Source: an uncultured cyanobacterium (lineage in GTDB: Bacteria; Cyanobacteriota; Cyanobacteriia; Cyanobacteriales; Geitlerinemataceae). Taken from it: a DNA stretch of 8,045 bases. The translations under genes and the position numbers were made by a program. The stretch is from contig CAKZKB010000524.1 in assembly GCA_937121005.1 (NCBI GenBank), positions 1 to 8,045 on the forward strand, read 5' to 3'. Positions 1 to 5,908 of this stretch are shown here, piece after piece (positions within the stretch are counted from its first letter, which is position 1; every line of letters starts with the position of its first letter). The notes under the pieces were generated by a model that did not search any database, had not been told where the DNA came from, and was given only the letters and a program-made list of their open reading frames with translations.

Positions 1-522
1 TGGAAATATCGGGATTGACGGCTCGGATAGCGGTTTCTAGGGACATATCCGATCGCGCTTCCATGAAGTCTTCGACTTGCTCTTGCAGGCGATTAAATTC
101 GCGATCGAGTCGCAACAATTCCCAGTCCGAAATGCGGTTTCCTTGGCGATCGAATACGACTAAACTGTTATCGTCCGTCACAAAAGTGGTCGCAGCAGCC
201 GCATTTGCCAACGCAGAGATGGGATTGCCATCGGGGCCGTGAATCCATGCAGCCCCAACTTCAAAAGGACTCCCCAGCGATCGATCCGTCCGTAGGCGCC
301 GACGCGATTTTGGGCTTCTAGAACTTTAACGTCGGCTCCATATTCTTTTAACTTTCGGGCTGCACTCAATCCTGACACTCCCGCACCAACAACCCAGGCG
401 GTTTTGCCCGTTAAATCGAAACTGATTTCTTTCTCCTCCCGATCCGTCGAACGGCAAGAGGAAAATGCCAAACCGAAACCACCGCTCAATAGAGCTAGCT
501 GCATCAGTTGTCGCCGTTTCAT
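1..522 (-). pseudogene. Flavin amine oxidase, exported; 5' part only, frameshifted
   Basis: FAD-dependent amine oxidase of the monoamine/polyamine/L-amino-acid oxidase superfamily, which oxidises amines to imines and yields H2O2; the substrate cannot be told. The ATG at 522-520 follows GAGAAG at short spacing. Residues 1-25 are a twin-arginine-type signal (KRRQLMQ, then a hydrophobic stretch ending near SSC), so export as a folded flavoprotein is likely. Then comes the dinucleotide-binding motif VVGAGVSGLSAARKL and an acidic strand end, VLEAQNRVG. The family next expects GGR. Here the first frame goes off family at 299-300, while the +1 frame continues convincingly: RLRTDRSLGSPFEVGAAWIH, then GPDGNPIS, open to base 1. 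The join lacks about 4 bases (or 1 base with loss of one Gly). It is a true frameshift or a sequence error. The substrate-binding and C-terminal FAD parts lie outside the window. Family certain; subfamily not. Confidence 0.85.
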
Positions 523-525
523 AAT

Positions 526-566
526 CTTCTCGCTTTTCCTTCCTCGATCGGATTGGGATTAATATA
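526..566 (-). promoter_or_regulatory. Candidate -10 box and ribosome binding site of the amine oxidase gene
   Basis: On the minus strand TATATT (566-561) resembles a -10 box, about 38 bases before the start codon. No good -35 box lies 16-18 bases upstream, where the heptamer repeat array sits. GAGAAG (531-526) just before the ATG is the likely Shine-Dalgarno site, with the stronger-looking GAGGAAGG (545-538) rather far away. This is prediction by eye only. Confidence 0.3.
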
Positions 567-568
567 GC

Positions 569-617
569 AGAGTTCGGAATTCAGAGTTCAGAGTTCAGAA
601 TTCAGAGTTCAGAGTTC
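569..617. repeat. Heptanucleotide tandem repeat, seven units
   Basis: Seven consecutive 7-base units: AGAGTTC, GGAATTC, AGAGTTC, AGAGTTC, AGAATTC, AGAGTTC, AGAGTTC, followed by a broken AGG. Only two positions vary. The period and intergenic location match the short tandemly repeated repetitive (STRR) class described in cyanobacteria. The array begins three bases upstream of the candidate -10 box of the amine oxidase gene (which is read leftward). Copy number can change by slippage, so it may differ between strains. Confidence 0.9.
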
Positions 618-641
618 AGGTATGCTAGCATCTAGGGGTGT

Positions 642-656
642 AGAAACCGGGTTTCT
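642..656. repeat. Perfect short palindrome AGAAACC-G-GGTTTCT
   Basis: Seven-base arms AGAAACC and GGTTTCT flank a single G. It lies about 40 bases past the stop of the response regulator gene (minus strand), so a transcript could fold there, but no T-run follows and the one-base loop is too tight for a normal hairpin without opening inner pairs. It is better called a dispersed palindromic intergenic element than a terminator. Confidence 0.5.
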
Positions 657-697
657 GGCGATCTCCTGAATGGTTACGTTCAGCGTTCGGAGTGCCG

Positions 698-1933
698 TCA
701 TCGATCGACGGGGACGAATTTCTCGATCGCGCCGAGGACTTTTTCTGCATCGATGGGTTTGGAGAGAAACCCCGAGGCCCGCACGACTTTCGATCGCATT
801 CGATCGATGGGACTATCCTTGCTGGTTAGAATAACAATCGGTAGGTCTTGAAACTGGGAAACCCGCCGAAACTGGGAGCAGATTTCGTAACCGTTGGCCA
901 CGGGCATAATCAGGTCGAGAAAAATTAAATCCGGTGGCTGAGCGATCAGCATCGGTAGGGCTTTTAAGGAGTCGGTAACGGTCAAACAGCGATATCCCGC
1001 CTCGGTTAAAATCTCTTCCATCAGCTTGCAACTGAGGGGACTATCGTCAATGCAAGCAATTAACGGCCGCGATCGCTCCGGTTTGCGCCGTTCTACGGGC
1101 GGCTTGTCCGTTGGCGTTCCCGTCCGCACGATGGGTGGGGGCAAGTCGGGCAGTTCGACAAACTCGACAATATCTTGACGCACGAACGGTAACAAAGACA
1201 AGGCGATCCGAGCGATATCGATATCGAGTCGTAACGACAGATCCCAGATGGTCGATTTCCCATCCACCCAGGCTGAGAGTTTTTTGCACGCCGACACTGA
1301 GGCGACTTGCTTTAAGGCTTCGAGATCCCGGATCGCGGGAGCCAGTTCTGGAGAATATCCCGCCAGTTTCTTGGCGTACCAAGTTTCCCACGATCGCACG
1401 GCTTCTTCGACGATCGGCCCCACTTTCAACAACGCCAGCGACTCGTCAGGCACGTCTTGGGCGTAGCTTTTACCGTTCAACGGCATCAATTGGGAGGCTT
1501 TGACCACCTCAAATGCCACTTCTCGCGCCACTCCTGCGACAATTTCAGTGACTTGCTCTCGGGTGATGACCTGGCGCTTTTCTAACAAAAGTAAAATGTG
1601 ATACAGTATGTCGCAAACGCGATCGTCTTGGCGCACGCCCAAGCGATTGACATCTACTTGCGGGCAGTGGCGAGCCAGATAGCGCCGCCAGCGCCGGATA
1701 GGATGGGATCCGCCCGTCGCCCACACCAAACGCCCCAAACGATAGTAAAAATTCCATTCCGTCCCGTCGGGAGACGAAATTTCCAGGCGACCCGTAAACC
1801 GCTCCCGTTCGCCACGTTCTAGCACTTCGAGAACCTGGGGGCGCTCGACGGCGATCGCGGTTGTTTTTGCCGTTTTCGCTACCTTCAAGGGACGATCGGC
1901 TGTTGGAGTGGTACGGGTTGCCCGTGCTTGCAT
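698..1933 (-). CDS. PATAN domain-receiver response regulator (PatA/PilG/PixG-like)
   Basis: Cytoplasmic response regulator of 411 residues, close to the 380-400 usual for this class. Residues about 33-145 form the PATAN (DUF4388-type) domain, with VLEVLERGERERFTGRLEI and YYRLGRLVWATGG matching the usual start of that domain. About 290-411 is a CheY-like receiver: acidic pair D296/D297 (IDDS), phospho-acceptor D340 (LDLIMP), T370 (ILTS) and K392 (SKP), all intact, so phosphorylation should work. There is no DNA-binding domain. Relatives act with CheA-type kinases in phototaxis, type IV pilus control or heterocyst patterning, but no kinase or chemotaxis gene is in view, so the partner is unknown. 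I chose the ATG at 1933 because AAGG sits 8 bases before it and the length fits. The frame stays open to a TTG at 2203, with ATGs at 2161 and 2146; that extension is low-complexity and unlike the family. Confidence 0.85.
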   Translation of the reverse strand: MQARATRTTPTADRPLKVAKTAKTTAIAVERPQVLEVLERGERERFTGRLEISSPDGTEWNFYYRLGRLVWATGGSHPIRRWRRYLARHCPQVDVNRLGVRQDDRVCDILYHILLLLEKRQVITREQVTEIVAGVAREVAFEVVKASQLMPLNGKSYAQDVPDESLALLKVGPIVEEAVRSWETWYAKKLAGYSPELAPAIRDLEALKQVASVSACKKLSAWVDGKSTIWDLSLRLDIDIARIALSLLPFVRQDIVEFVELPDLPPPIVRTGTPTDKPPVERRKPERSRPLIACIDDSPLSCKLMEEILTEAGYRCLTVTDSLKALPMLIAQPPDLIFLDLIMPVANGYEICSQFRRVSQFQDLPIVILTSKDSPIDRMRSKVVRASGFLSKPIDAEKVLGAIEKFVPVDR

Positions 1934-2235
1934 GGTGTTTACCTTAGAAATCGGAACATCAGGTCGCGAATTGGCACCCTTTCGATCTTTGTAAATGTTG
2001 GATGAAGCCGCTAGCATCGGCAATTTGGCCGAACTTCCCGGCGTGAGGACGCTCTCCCCAGGCCAGCGATCGCGATCGCTGCGGCTTGAAACCTGAGAAA
2101 AATGAAGCTCTGTTCCCCTAGAAGGCGATCGAACAGTAACAGACATGGGTTGCTCTATCATACAGGTGCAATGTTGCTGAGACACTGTAACGATGCGTAA
2201 CAAAAAGTATTGAGAATTATTGCACTATGTAAATA

Positions 2236-2241
2236 ATTATA
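2236..2241 (-). promoter_or_regulatory. Candidate -10 box (TATAAT) for the PATAN-receiver gene
   Basis: A perfect TATAAT on the minus strand in an AT-rich stretch. No convincing -35 box is at 16-18 bases. Transcription would begin near 2229, giving a leader of about 295 bases to the preferred start at 1933, or about 67-82 to the ATGs at 2161 and 2146. If this promoter is the real one, the outer starts become more plausible. Confidence 0.35.
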
Positions 2242-2303
2242 ACATTTCCCTCGCCCCCGCCCATAAGTATTTTCTCGGATTCCCCGGTCGCGATCGGTCG
2301 CTA

Positions 2304-2331
2304 AGCGTTACGTGCAGGCTACGCCAACGCT
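2304..2331. repeat. Imperfect inverted repeat (AGCGTT ... AACGCT)
   Basis: Six-base arms AGCGTT (2304-2309) and AACGCT (2326-2331) enclose 16 bases containing ACGTGCAGGCTACG. The motif looks like a dispersed palindromic intergenic repeat of cyanobacteria rather than a regulator site particular to these genes, but this is recognition by eye without a genome comparison. Confidence 0.4.
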
Positions 2332-2376
2332 CCAATTCAAATATATTCTCGGTCAACTAACCCCATTGGGAGTCGC

Positions 2377-2396
2377 GGGGGGACATTGCCCCCCCC
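2377..2396. repeat. G6/C-tract hairpin
   Basis: GGGGGG (2377-2382), a six-base spacer ACATTG and a run of eight C (2389-2396) can form a stem of six G-C pairs. It lies upstream of the candidate GntR promoter rather than after a gene, so it is not placed as a terminator for either neighbour. No T-run follows on the plus strand. Confidence 0.5.
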
Positions 2397-2429
2397 TAAA
2401 ACCTAAAACCTAATACCTAATCCCTAAGA
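2395..2429. repeat. Heptanucleotide tandem repeat, five units
   Basis: Five consecutive 7-base units: CCTAAAA, CCTAAAA, CCTAATA, CCTAATC, CCTAAGA. The invariant core is CCTAA. It has the same period as the array at 569-617 but a different sequence, and ends eight bases before the candidate -10 of the GntR gene, so its right end covers the place where a -35 box would be. It is of the cyanobacterial STRR type. Confidence 0.9.
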
Positions 2430-2437
2430 AAACCTGG

Positions 2438-2443
2438 TAGAAT
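2438..2443 (+). promoter_or_regulatory. Candidate -10 box (TAGAAT) of the GntR-family gene
   Basis: TAGAAT matches the -10 consensus at five of six positions. The -35 position falls in the heptamer array and shows no TTGACA-like sequence. Transcription from here would begin near 2450, after the TTG at 2445, which favours the ATG at 2484 as the translation start and leaves a leader of about 34 bases. Confidence 0.35.
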
Positions 2444-2483
2444 CTTGGCAATGCGGCGCGATCGCGCTTTTGAGTATCGAGCT

Positions 2484-3464
2484 ATGCAATTTCACATCCA
2501 ACCGGATAGCGAAATTCCCGCTTCCACCCAACTGTTCAACCAAATTCGCTTCGCGATCGCCTCGCGACAGTTTCCGCCGGGACACCGTTTGCCCAGCACC
2601 CGCCAGCTTGCCATGCAAACGGGGCTGCACCGCAACACGATCAGCAAAGTTTACCACCAACTGGAAGAAACGGGCCTGGTCGAAGCCATCCCCGGTTCGG
2701 GAATTTACGTGCGAGCCCAGGGTCACGAAGGTGGGACGCAGTTAAATTCACCTATACTCGAACAGTATCCCCAAGCCTATCGCCTGGTGCAACAAAGTTT
2801 GGACGAACTGCTCAAACAAGGCTGTTCCCTCAACCAAGCGCGAGAGTTATTTTTATCCGAAATTGATTGGCGGTTGCGCTGTAGCGCTCGGGTGTTGGTG
2901 ACGGCTCCATTACAAGATATTGGGGTTGGAGAGTTGATGTCCCAAGAATTGGAGCAGGCGTTGTGCATTCCAGTGCAGTTGGTGCCTATGGAGGAGCTCG
3001 AAGAAACCCTGGAGCAAACCCATTCGGGAACCGTCGTCACCAGCCGGTATTTTATTGGCGATGCCGAAGCGATCGCGGCTCCGAAAGCCGTGCGAGTGAT
3101 CCCGATCGATATTTACGATTATGCCAAAGAAATCGATCTGATTCGCGGTTTGGCCAAAGAAACGGGGATCGGGTTGGTGAGTATTAGTTCCGGGTTGTTG
3201 CGAGCCGCCGAAGTGATCGTGCACAGCTTGCGCGGCGACGAGTTGTTGGTGATGAGCGCTCAACCGGGAGATGCGTACAAGCTCAATGCGTTGGTGCGAT
3301 CGTCGCGGACAATTATTTGCGATCGCGCTAGTTTGCCGATGGTGAAAATGGCGATTAATGCGGCTCGCGATGACTTGATTCGCGCTCCAGAAATTGTGGT
3401 CTTTGAGAATTATATCGGCGCAGCGTCGATCGACTTGTTGAAGCGCGAGTTGGGGTTGAATTGA
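2484..3464 (+). CDS. GntR-family transcriptional regulator with a ligand-binding-like C-terminal domain
   Basis: DNA-binding regulator of 326 residues. Residues 10-76 are a GntR winged helix: QLFNQIRFAIASRQFPPGHR, then LPSTRQLA and HRNTISKVYHQLEETGLVEA, with the wing PGSGIYV. It resembles the YhcF/YtrA-like head more than FadR. The remaining 240 residues are not an aminotransferase (no MocR-type lysine motif) nor an obvious UTRA or FCD domain. They read as alternating alpha/beta segments such as ARVLVTAPLQDIGVGELM and TVVTSRYFIGDAEAI, suggesting a two-lobed effector-binding fold. Cyanobacteria have GntR regulators of this general build, for example Synechocystis Sll1961, implicated in photosystem stoichiometry; orthology is not established here. 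The ATG at 2484 is chosen because MQFHIQPDS starts the conserved region; the frame opens at a TTG at 2445. It stands alone, divergent from the PATAN-receiver gene. Confidence 0.85.
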   Translation: MQFHIQPDSEIPASTQLFNQIRFAIASRQFPPGHRLPSTRQLAMQTGLHRNTISKVYHQLEETGLVEAIPGSGIYVRAQGHEGGTQLNSPILEQYPQAYRLVQQSLDELLKQGCSLNQARELFLSEIDWRLRCSARVLVTAPLQDIGVGELMSQELEQALCIPVQLVPMEELEETLEQTHSGTVVTSRYFIGDAEAIAAPKAVRVIPIDIYDYAKEIDLIRGLAKETGIGLVSISSGLLRAAEVIVHSLRGDELLVMSAQPGDAYKLNALVRSSRTIICDRASLPMVKMAINAARDDLIRAPEIVVFENYIGAASIDLLKRELGLN

Positions 3465-3517
3465 TACGGGGGCAGTTTCAATCTAAGCCATACCGATTTT
3501 AGAAGTGCAATGTGGCC

Positions 3518-3546
3518 TATAATGCCCGTAGATTTGGGTAGAGGGG
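3518..3546 (+). promoter_or_regulatory. Candidate -10 box and ribosome binding site of the channel-like gene
   Basis: A perfect TATAAT at 3518-3523 stands 32 bases before the ATG at 3556. The hexamer 17 bases upstream (GATTTT) is a poor -35. A strong Shine-Dalgarno GAGGGG (3541-3546) lies nine bases before the ATG. The gene therefore probably has its own promoter and is not simply cotranscribed with the GntR gene 91 bases upstream. Confidence 0.45.
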
Positions 3547-3555
3547 AATGAGGAA

Positions 3556-4335
3556 ATGGGGGGCAAACGCTACATAAAAGGCTGGGCGCTGTTTTTAGGA
3601 GGACTGTTGCTGATTTTGGCAGCCAGCGCGATCGCCCCCTCGCGGGCAGTGTCCCAAGATGTCAGCGTGCCCGAGGTGATTGAAGTCGATCCCAATACCC
3701 CTCAAACTGATACCGACGATCGCCAGCCCGTTCCCGTTATTGTAGACGGCGCGACGCTGTTTTCCATTCGCCAACCCCTCGGTTTGTCAACCGCAGAAGA
3801 ACGCGCCCAACAGATTACCGATCGCATTTTAGCAGTTGCCCGAGATAGCGATATTTCTCTCAACGACTTTAAAGTTGTCGAACAAGCGGGCATGGCAGTC
3901 GTGTATGGCGGCCCCAATTTAATCGTGCGAGTCACTGATGCAGACGGGGTGGCGGTGAATGTCGATCGCCAAGTTTTAGCTAACTCTTACCTCGAACAAA
4001 TTCGCACCGCCGTCGATCGCTATCGAGAAGAACGTCAGTCGGGATATTTAACCCAGGCGATACTGAGTTCTTTGGCAGCGACTCTGGCATTTATTATCCT
4101 AGTCATTGTCGTTTGCTTTATCTTCTCTCAAATTATTAAATCTCTGATAAACTGGCGCGATCGGGCTCGACAGCGACAGCAAAAAACGGTCTTTTGGATC
4201 TTCTCGCCTCAAGCGATCGGCGATGTTTCGGTCGATTTCTTGCGAACGCTACGCTCGTTTATTATTGTCGGTTTGCTGCTGCTGTACGTGCCAGCATTGT
4301 ATCGACGGTATCGATATTTCCGCTCGCTACGATGA
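3556..4335 (+). CDS. Truncated mechanosensitive-channel-like membrane protein (N-terminal module only)
   Basis: 259 codons. Residues 1-33 are a signal peptide or anchor. Residues 60-165 are a periplasmic module: VIVDGATLFSIRQPLGLSTA, then EERAQQITDRI and LEQIRTAVDRYREER. I recognise this as the domain that precedes the pore in cyanobacterial MscS-type proteins. Membrane segments follow at about 168-192 and 234-248 (FIIVGLLLLYVPAL). In relatives I would next expect the further helices and MscS pore domain, roughly 300 residues; these are absent. After about residue 247 the frame becomes Arg/Tyr-rich (YRRYRYFRSLR) and stops, while the +1 frame goes on into a BON domain. The likeliest reading is one gene with a +1 disruption near 4297, so this product is the front half. 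The start is well supported by GAGGGG nine bases upstream. A working channel is not expected. The MscS link is from recall of the family and moderately sure. Confidence 0.6.
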   Translation: MGGKRYIKGWALFLGGLLLILAASAIAPSRAVSQDVSVPEVIEVDPNTPQTDTDDRQPVPVIVDGATLFSIRQPLGLSTAEERAQQITDRILAVARDSDISLNDFKVVEQAGMAVVYGGPNLIVRVTDADGVAVNVDRQVLANSYLEQIRTAVDRYREERQSGYLTQAILSSLAATLAFIILVIVVCFIFSQIIKSLINWRDRARQRQQKTVFWIFSPQAIGDVSVDFLRTLRSFIIVGLLLLYVPALYRRYRYFRSLR

Positions 4336-4786
4336 AGGTCGCGCCACCATCACCGGAACCGTCTGGCAAGAAGCTGACTTAGATTATATCACCCAAACCT
4401 TCTTACAAATTCCTGGAGTCAGCGCCGTCACCAACCAAGTGCGAGTGCAACCCTTTCCCATTGCCACTCGCATTTATTTTCAAGGAAATTCGGCCCGTTT
4501 GGTTCCTAGCGATATCAGCAACAAATTGGCTGAAGTGGCCGAGTTTCTAGAAACTCACCCAGACGTGCGAGTGCGGGCGATCGGCTACGCCCACGAAAGC
4601 GAAAATCGCACCCGCTATCCCAATTTACCCTTAGAACGCGCCCAAGCGGTACAAACGGCCCTAGAAAATTTGGGCATCGAACGCCGTCGAGTGTTGCCCG
4701 AAGGCTCGGAAATGCCCCCTGAAGATGTGGCTCCCAATCAAGCCGCTTGGTTGAGTCAGAGCGTCCGTTTTGAAATTTTACCCTAA
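4223..4786 (+). CDS. BON domain plus OmpA-like C-terminal domain protein (probably the 3' half of the preceding gene)
   Basis: Open frame of 187 codons overlapping the previous one by 113 bases in the +1 frame. Residues 1-26 (CCCCTCQHC) look like out-of-frame reading, so the ATG at 4223 is doubtful. From about 30 a BON domain is clear: DISARYDEGRATITGTVW, then IPGVSAVTNQVRV; such domains bind membranes or envelope partners. Residues 83-187 resemble the OmpA C-terminal peptidoglycan-binding fold: RIYFQGNSARLVPSD, LAEVAEFLETHPDVRVRAIG, LERAQAVQTALENLGIERRR. The usual binding residues are not conserved: GHTD is GYAH and the NRRVE end is SQSVRFE. Removing one T at 4297-4298 would join the upstream helix as LLLLYVPAC-IDGIDIS, which looks like a lipobox or a simple helix-BON link. 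TM-BON-OmpA is also the architecture of mycobacterial ArfA. No own Shine-Dalgarno site is evident. Confidence 0.6.
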   Translation: MFRSISCERYARLLLSVCCCCTCQHCIDGIDISARYDEGRATITGTVWQEADLDYITQTFLQIPGVSAVTNQVRVQPFPIATRIYFQGNSARLVPSDISNKLAEVAEFLETHPDVRVRAIGYAHESENRTRYPNLPLERAQAVQTALENLGIERRRVLPEGSEMPPEDVAPNQAAWLSQSVRFEILP

Positions 4787-4796
4787 AATTTTACCC
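4773..4796. repeat. 13-base tandem duplication across a stop codon
   Basis: AAATTTTACCCTA (4773-4785) is followed directly by AAATTTTACCC (4786-4796). The stop TAA (4784-4786) spans the boundary. With a single copy the frame would continue as EILPVRKIPD before a stop, so the duplication shortens the protein by a few residues. Confidence 0.7.
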
Positions 4797-4918
4797 GTCC
4801 GAAAAATTCCCGACTGACGATCGCGATCGCGCCTTGTCGTGTGAAGATTTGATAAACTAAGCGCCACCATCGGCTGGAAACTTGGAGCGATCGAATAAGA
4901 TCGAAAAGTAGAGCTTTC

Positions 4919-4923
4919 AGGGA
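4919..4923 (+). promoter_or_regulatory. Ribosome binding site of the vWA/PEP-CTERM gene
   Basis: AGGGA five bases before the ATG at 4929, fixing that start. The 142-base gap from 4787 holds a HIP1 octamer at 4823-4830 but no convincing promoter: I found no -35/-10 pair at proper spacing. Confidence 0.5.
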
Positions 4924-4928
4924 ATCGT

Positions 4929-5798
4929 ATGTTAAAAAATATGGGTGTAACCGTCGCGATCGCCGCCGCGAGTGGTTTGGTTTGTTCGCCTGCGATCGCG
5001 GGTACGTTAGTCAGTACGGAACTTGTCCTTTCTATTGACGTATCGGGAAGCGTCAACGAAACCGAATTTTACTTGCAGCGCGATGCGTATGCCAATGCCT
5101 TTCGCGATGCCGATCTCATTAATTTAATTTCAGGGTTAGATAACGGAATTGCCGTTACTTGGCAATATTGGTCTACGATTACTGCTGCACCTGGAGATTG
5201 GTTTCATATTACCGATACTGTTAGCGCCAATGCCTTTGCCGATGCGATCGCGGCATCTACTCGTCCGTTTGCAGGGGCAACCAATCTTGCCGCCGCCATT
5301 AACTCGGCCGCCGATTTGCTGCTAACTAATGATTTCACGGGCGATCGCATGGTGATTGACGTTTCGGGAGACGGCCGCCAAAATACCAATTTAGAAGGTA
5401 CGAATTACTGCGCTCCCTTCTATTATTACGGCTACATTTATAACAACGACTTTTCGACAAACTGCTATCCTTTAGTCGAGTCAGCCCGAGATGCTGCTGT
5501 CGCGAAAGGAATTACGGTCAACGGTTTGCCGATTTTAACCGATGTTGCCAATCTCGACAGCTATTTTACCAGTTACGCGATCGGCGGTGACGATGCGTTC
5601 GTGCAAGCGGCTTCTAGTTTTTTGGACTTTGAAACCGCACTGAAAACCAAAATTACCCGAGAAATTCAAGTCTCTGAGACTGCCGGGGAATCCGTGCCCG
5701 AGCCCTCTTTAGTGTTAGGATTGCTGACAGTGGGTTTGGGAGGCGGATCCGTGATGCGTTCTAAAATGCGATCCGCGACAGCGCACCGATCGCGCTGA
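4929..5798 (+). CDS. Exported von Willebrand A domain protein (DUF1194 type) with PEP-CTERM sorting signal
   Basis: 289 residues. A signal peptide (1 to about 25) ends in SPAIAG. The vWA/DUF1194 domain spans about 28-240. The metal site (MIDAS) is intact: D37-V-S39-G-S41, T118 in GATNLA, and the IDVSGDG strand at 142-148 with D143 and D147, so divalent-metal-dependent ligand binding is plausible. The Cys pair in NYCAP and TNCYP may form a disulfide. The C-terminus (VPEPSLVLGLLTVGLGGG from 256, then basic MRSKMRS) is a PEP-CTERM signal, recognised and cut by an exosortase, with delivery to the surface or extracellular matrix. No exosortase gene is in the window. Both vWA and PEP-CTERM parts are common in cyanobacteria and often linked to extracellular polysaccharide. 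The binding partner cannot be told. Domain call sure; role open. Confidence 0.9.
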   Translation: MLKNMGVTVAIAAASGLVCSPAIAGTLVSTELVLSIDVSGSVNETEFYLQRDAYANAFRDADLINLISGLDNGIAVTWQYWSTITAAPGDWFHITDTVSANAFADAIAASTRPFAGATNLAAAINSAADLLLTNDFTGDRMVIDVSGDGRQNTNLEGTNYCAPFYYYGYIYNNDFSTNCYPLVESARDAAVAKGITVNGLPILTDVANLDSYFTSYAIGGDDAFVQAASSFLDFETALKTKITREIQVSETAGESVPEPSLVLGLLTVGLGGGSVMRSKMRSATAHRSR

Positions 5799-5908
5799 GA
5801 TAAAATGGTCGTGGTAGGCGATCGCGACTATCATAATAGCCCTCTCCTTCCGAGTCTGTTTCTTAGAAGAGGAATGACCTCAATCCTGATAATTTTGCCT
5901 ACCCCTTA

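Larger units (their letters stand above)
1934..2483. other. Long divergent intergenic/leader region between two regulator genes
   Basis: Between the preferred starts of the PATAN-receiver gene (leftward) and the GntR gene (rightward) lie 550 bases. The left part, to 2203, is an open but unconvincing in-frame extension of the leftward gene and would be a long 5' leader if the inner start is right. It holds two overlapping HIP1 octamers in a 16-base palindrome at 2065-2080. The right part holds the -10 candidates, an inverted repeat, a G/C hairpin and a heptamer array, listed separately. I see no further gene in it. Confidence 0.6.

Noticed and set aside
15..242. Plus-strand open frame of 75 codons at the window start
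   Set aside because: It lies antisense to the resumed amine oxidase frame, which matches the family.
569..617. Possible CRISPR array
   Set aside because: Units are 7 bases with no spacers; it is a simple tandem repeat.
1111..1503. Plus-strand open frame of 130 codons within the PATAN-receiver gene
   Set aside because: Arg/Ser/Pro-rich composition typical of antisense reading, with no homology recognised and a certain gene opposite.
2377..2396. Rho-independent terminator
   Set aside because: It lies upstream of both divergent genes and has no T-run after the stem.
4223..4300. Cys-rich peptide (CCCCTCQHC) as a metal-binding motif
   Set aside because: It comes from reading a CTG repeat that codes for leucines in the upstream frame; it is most likely out-of-frame reading.
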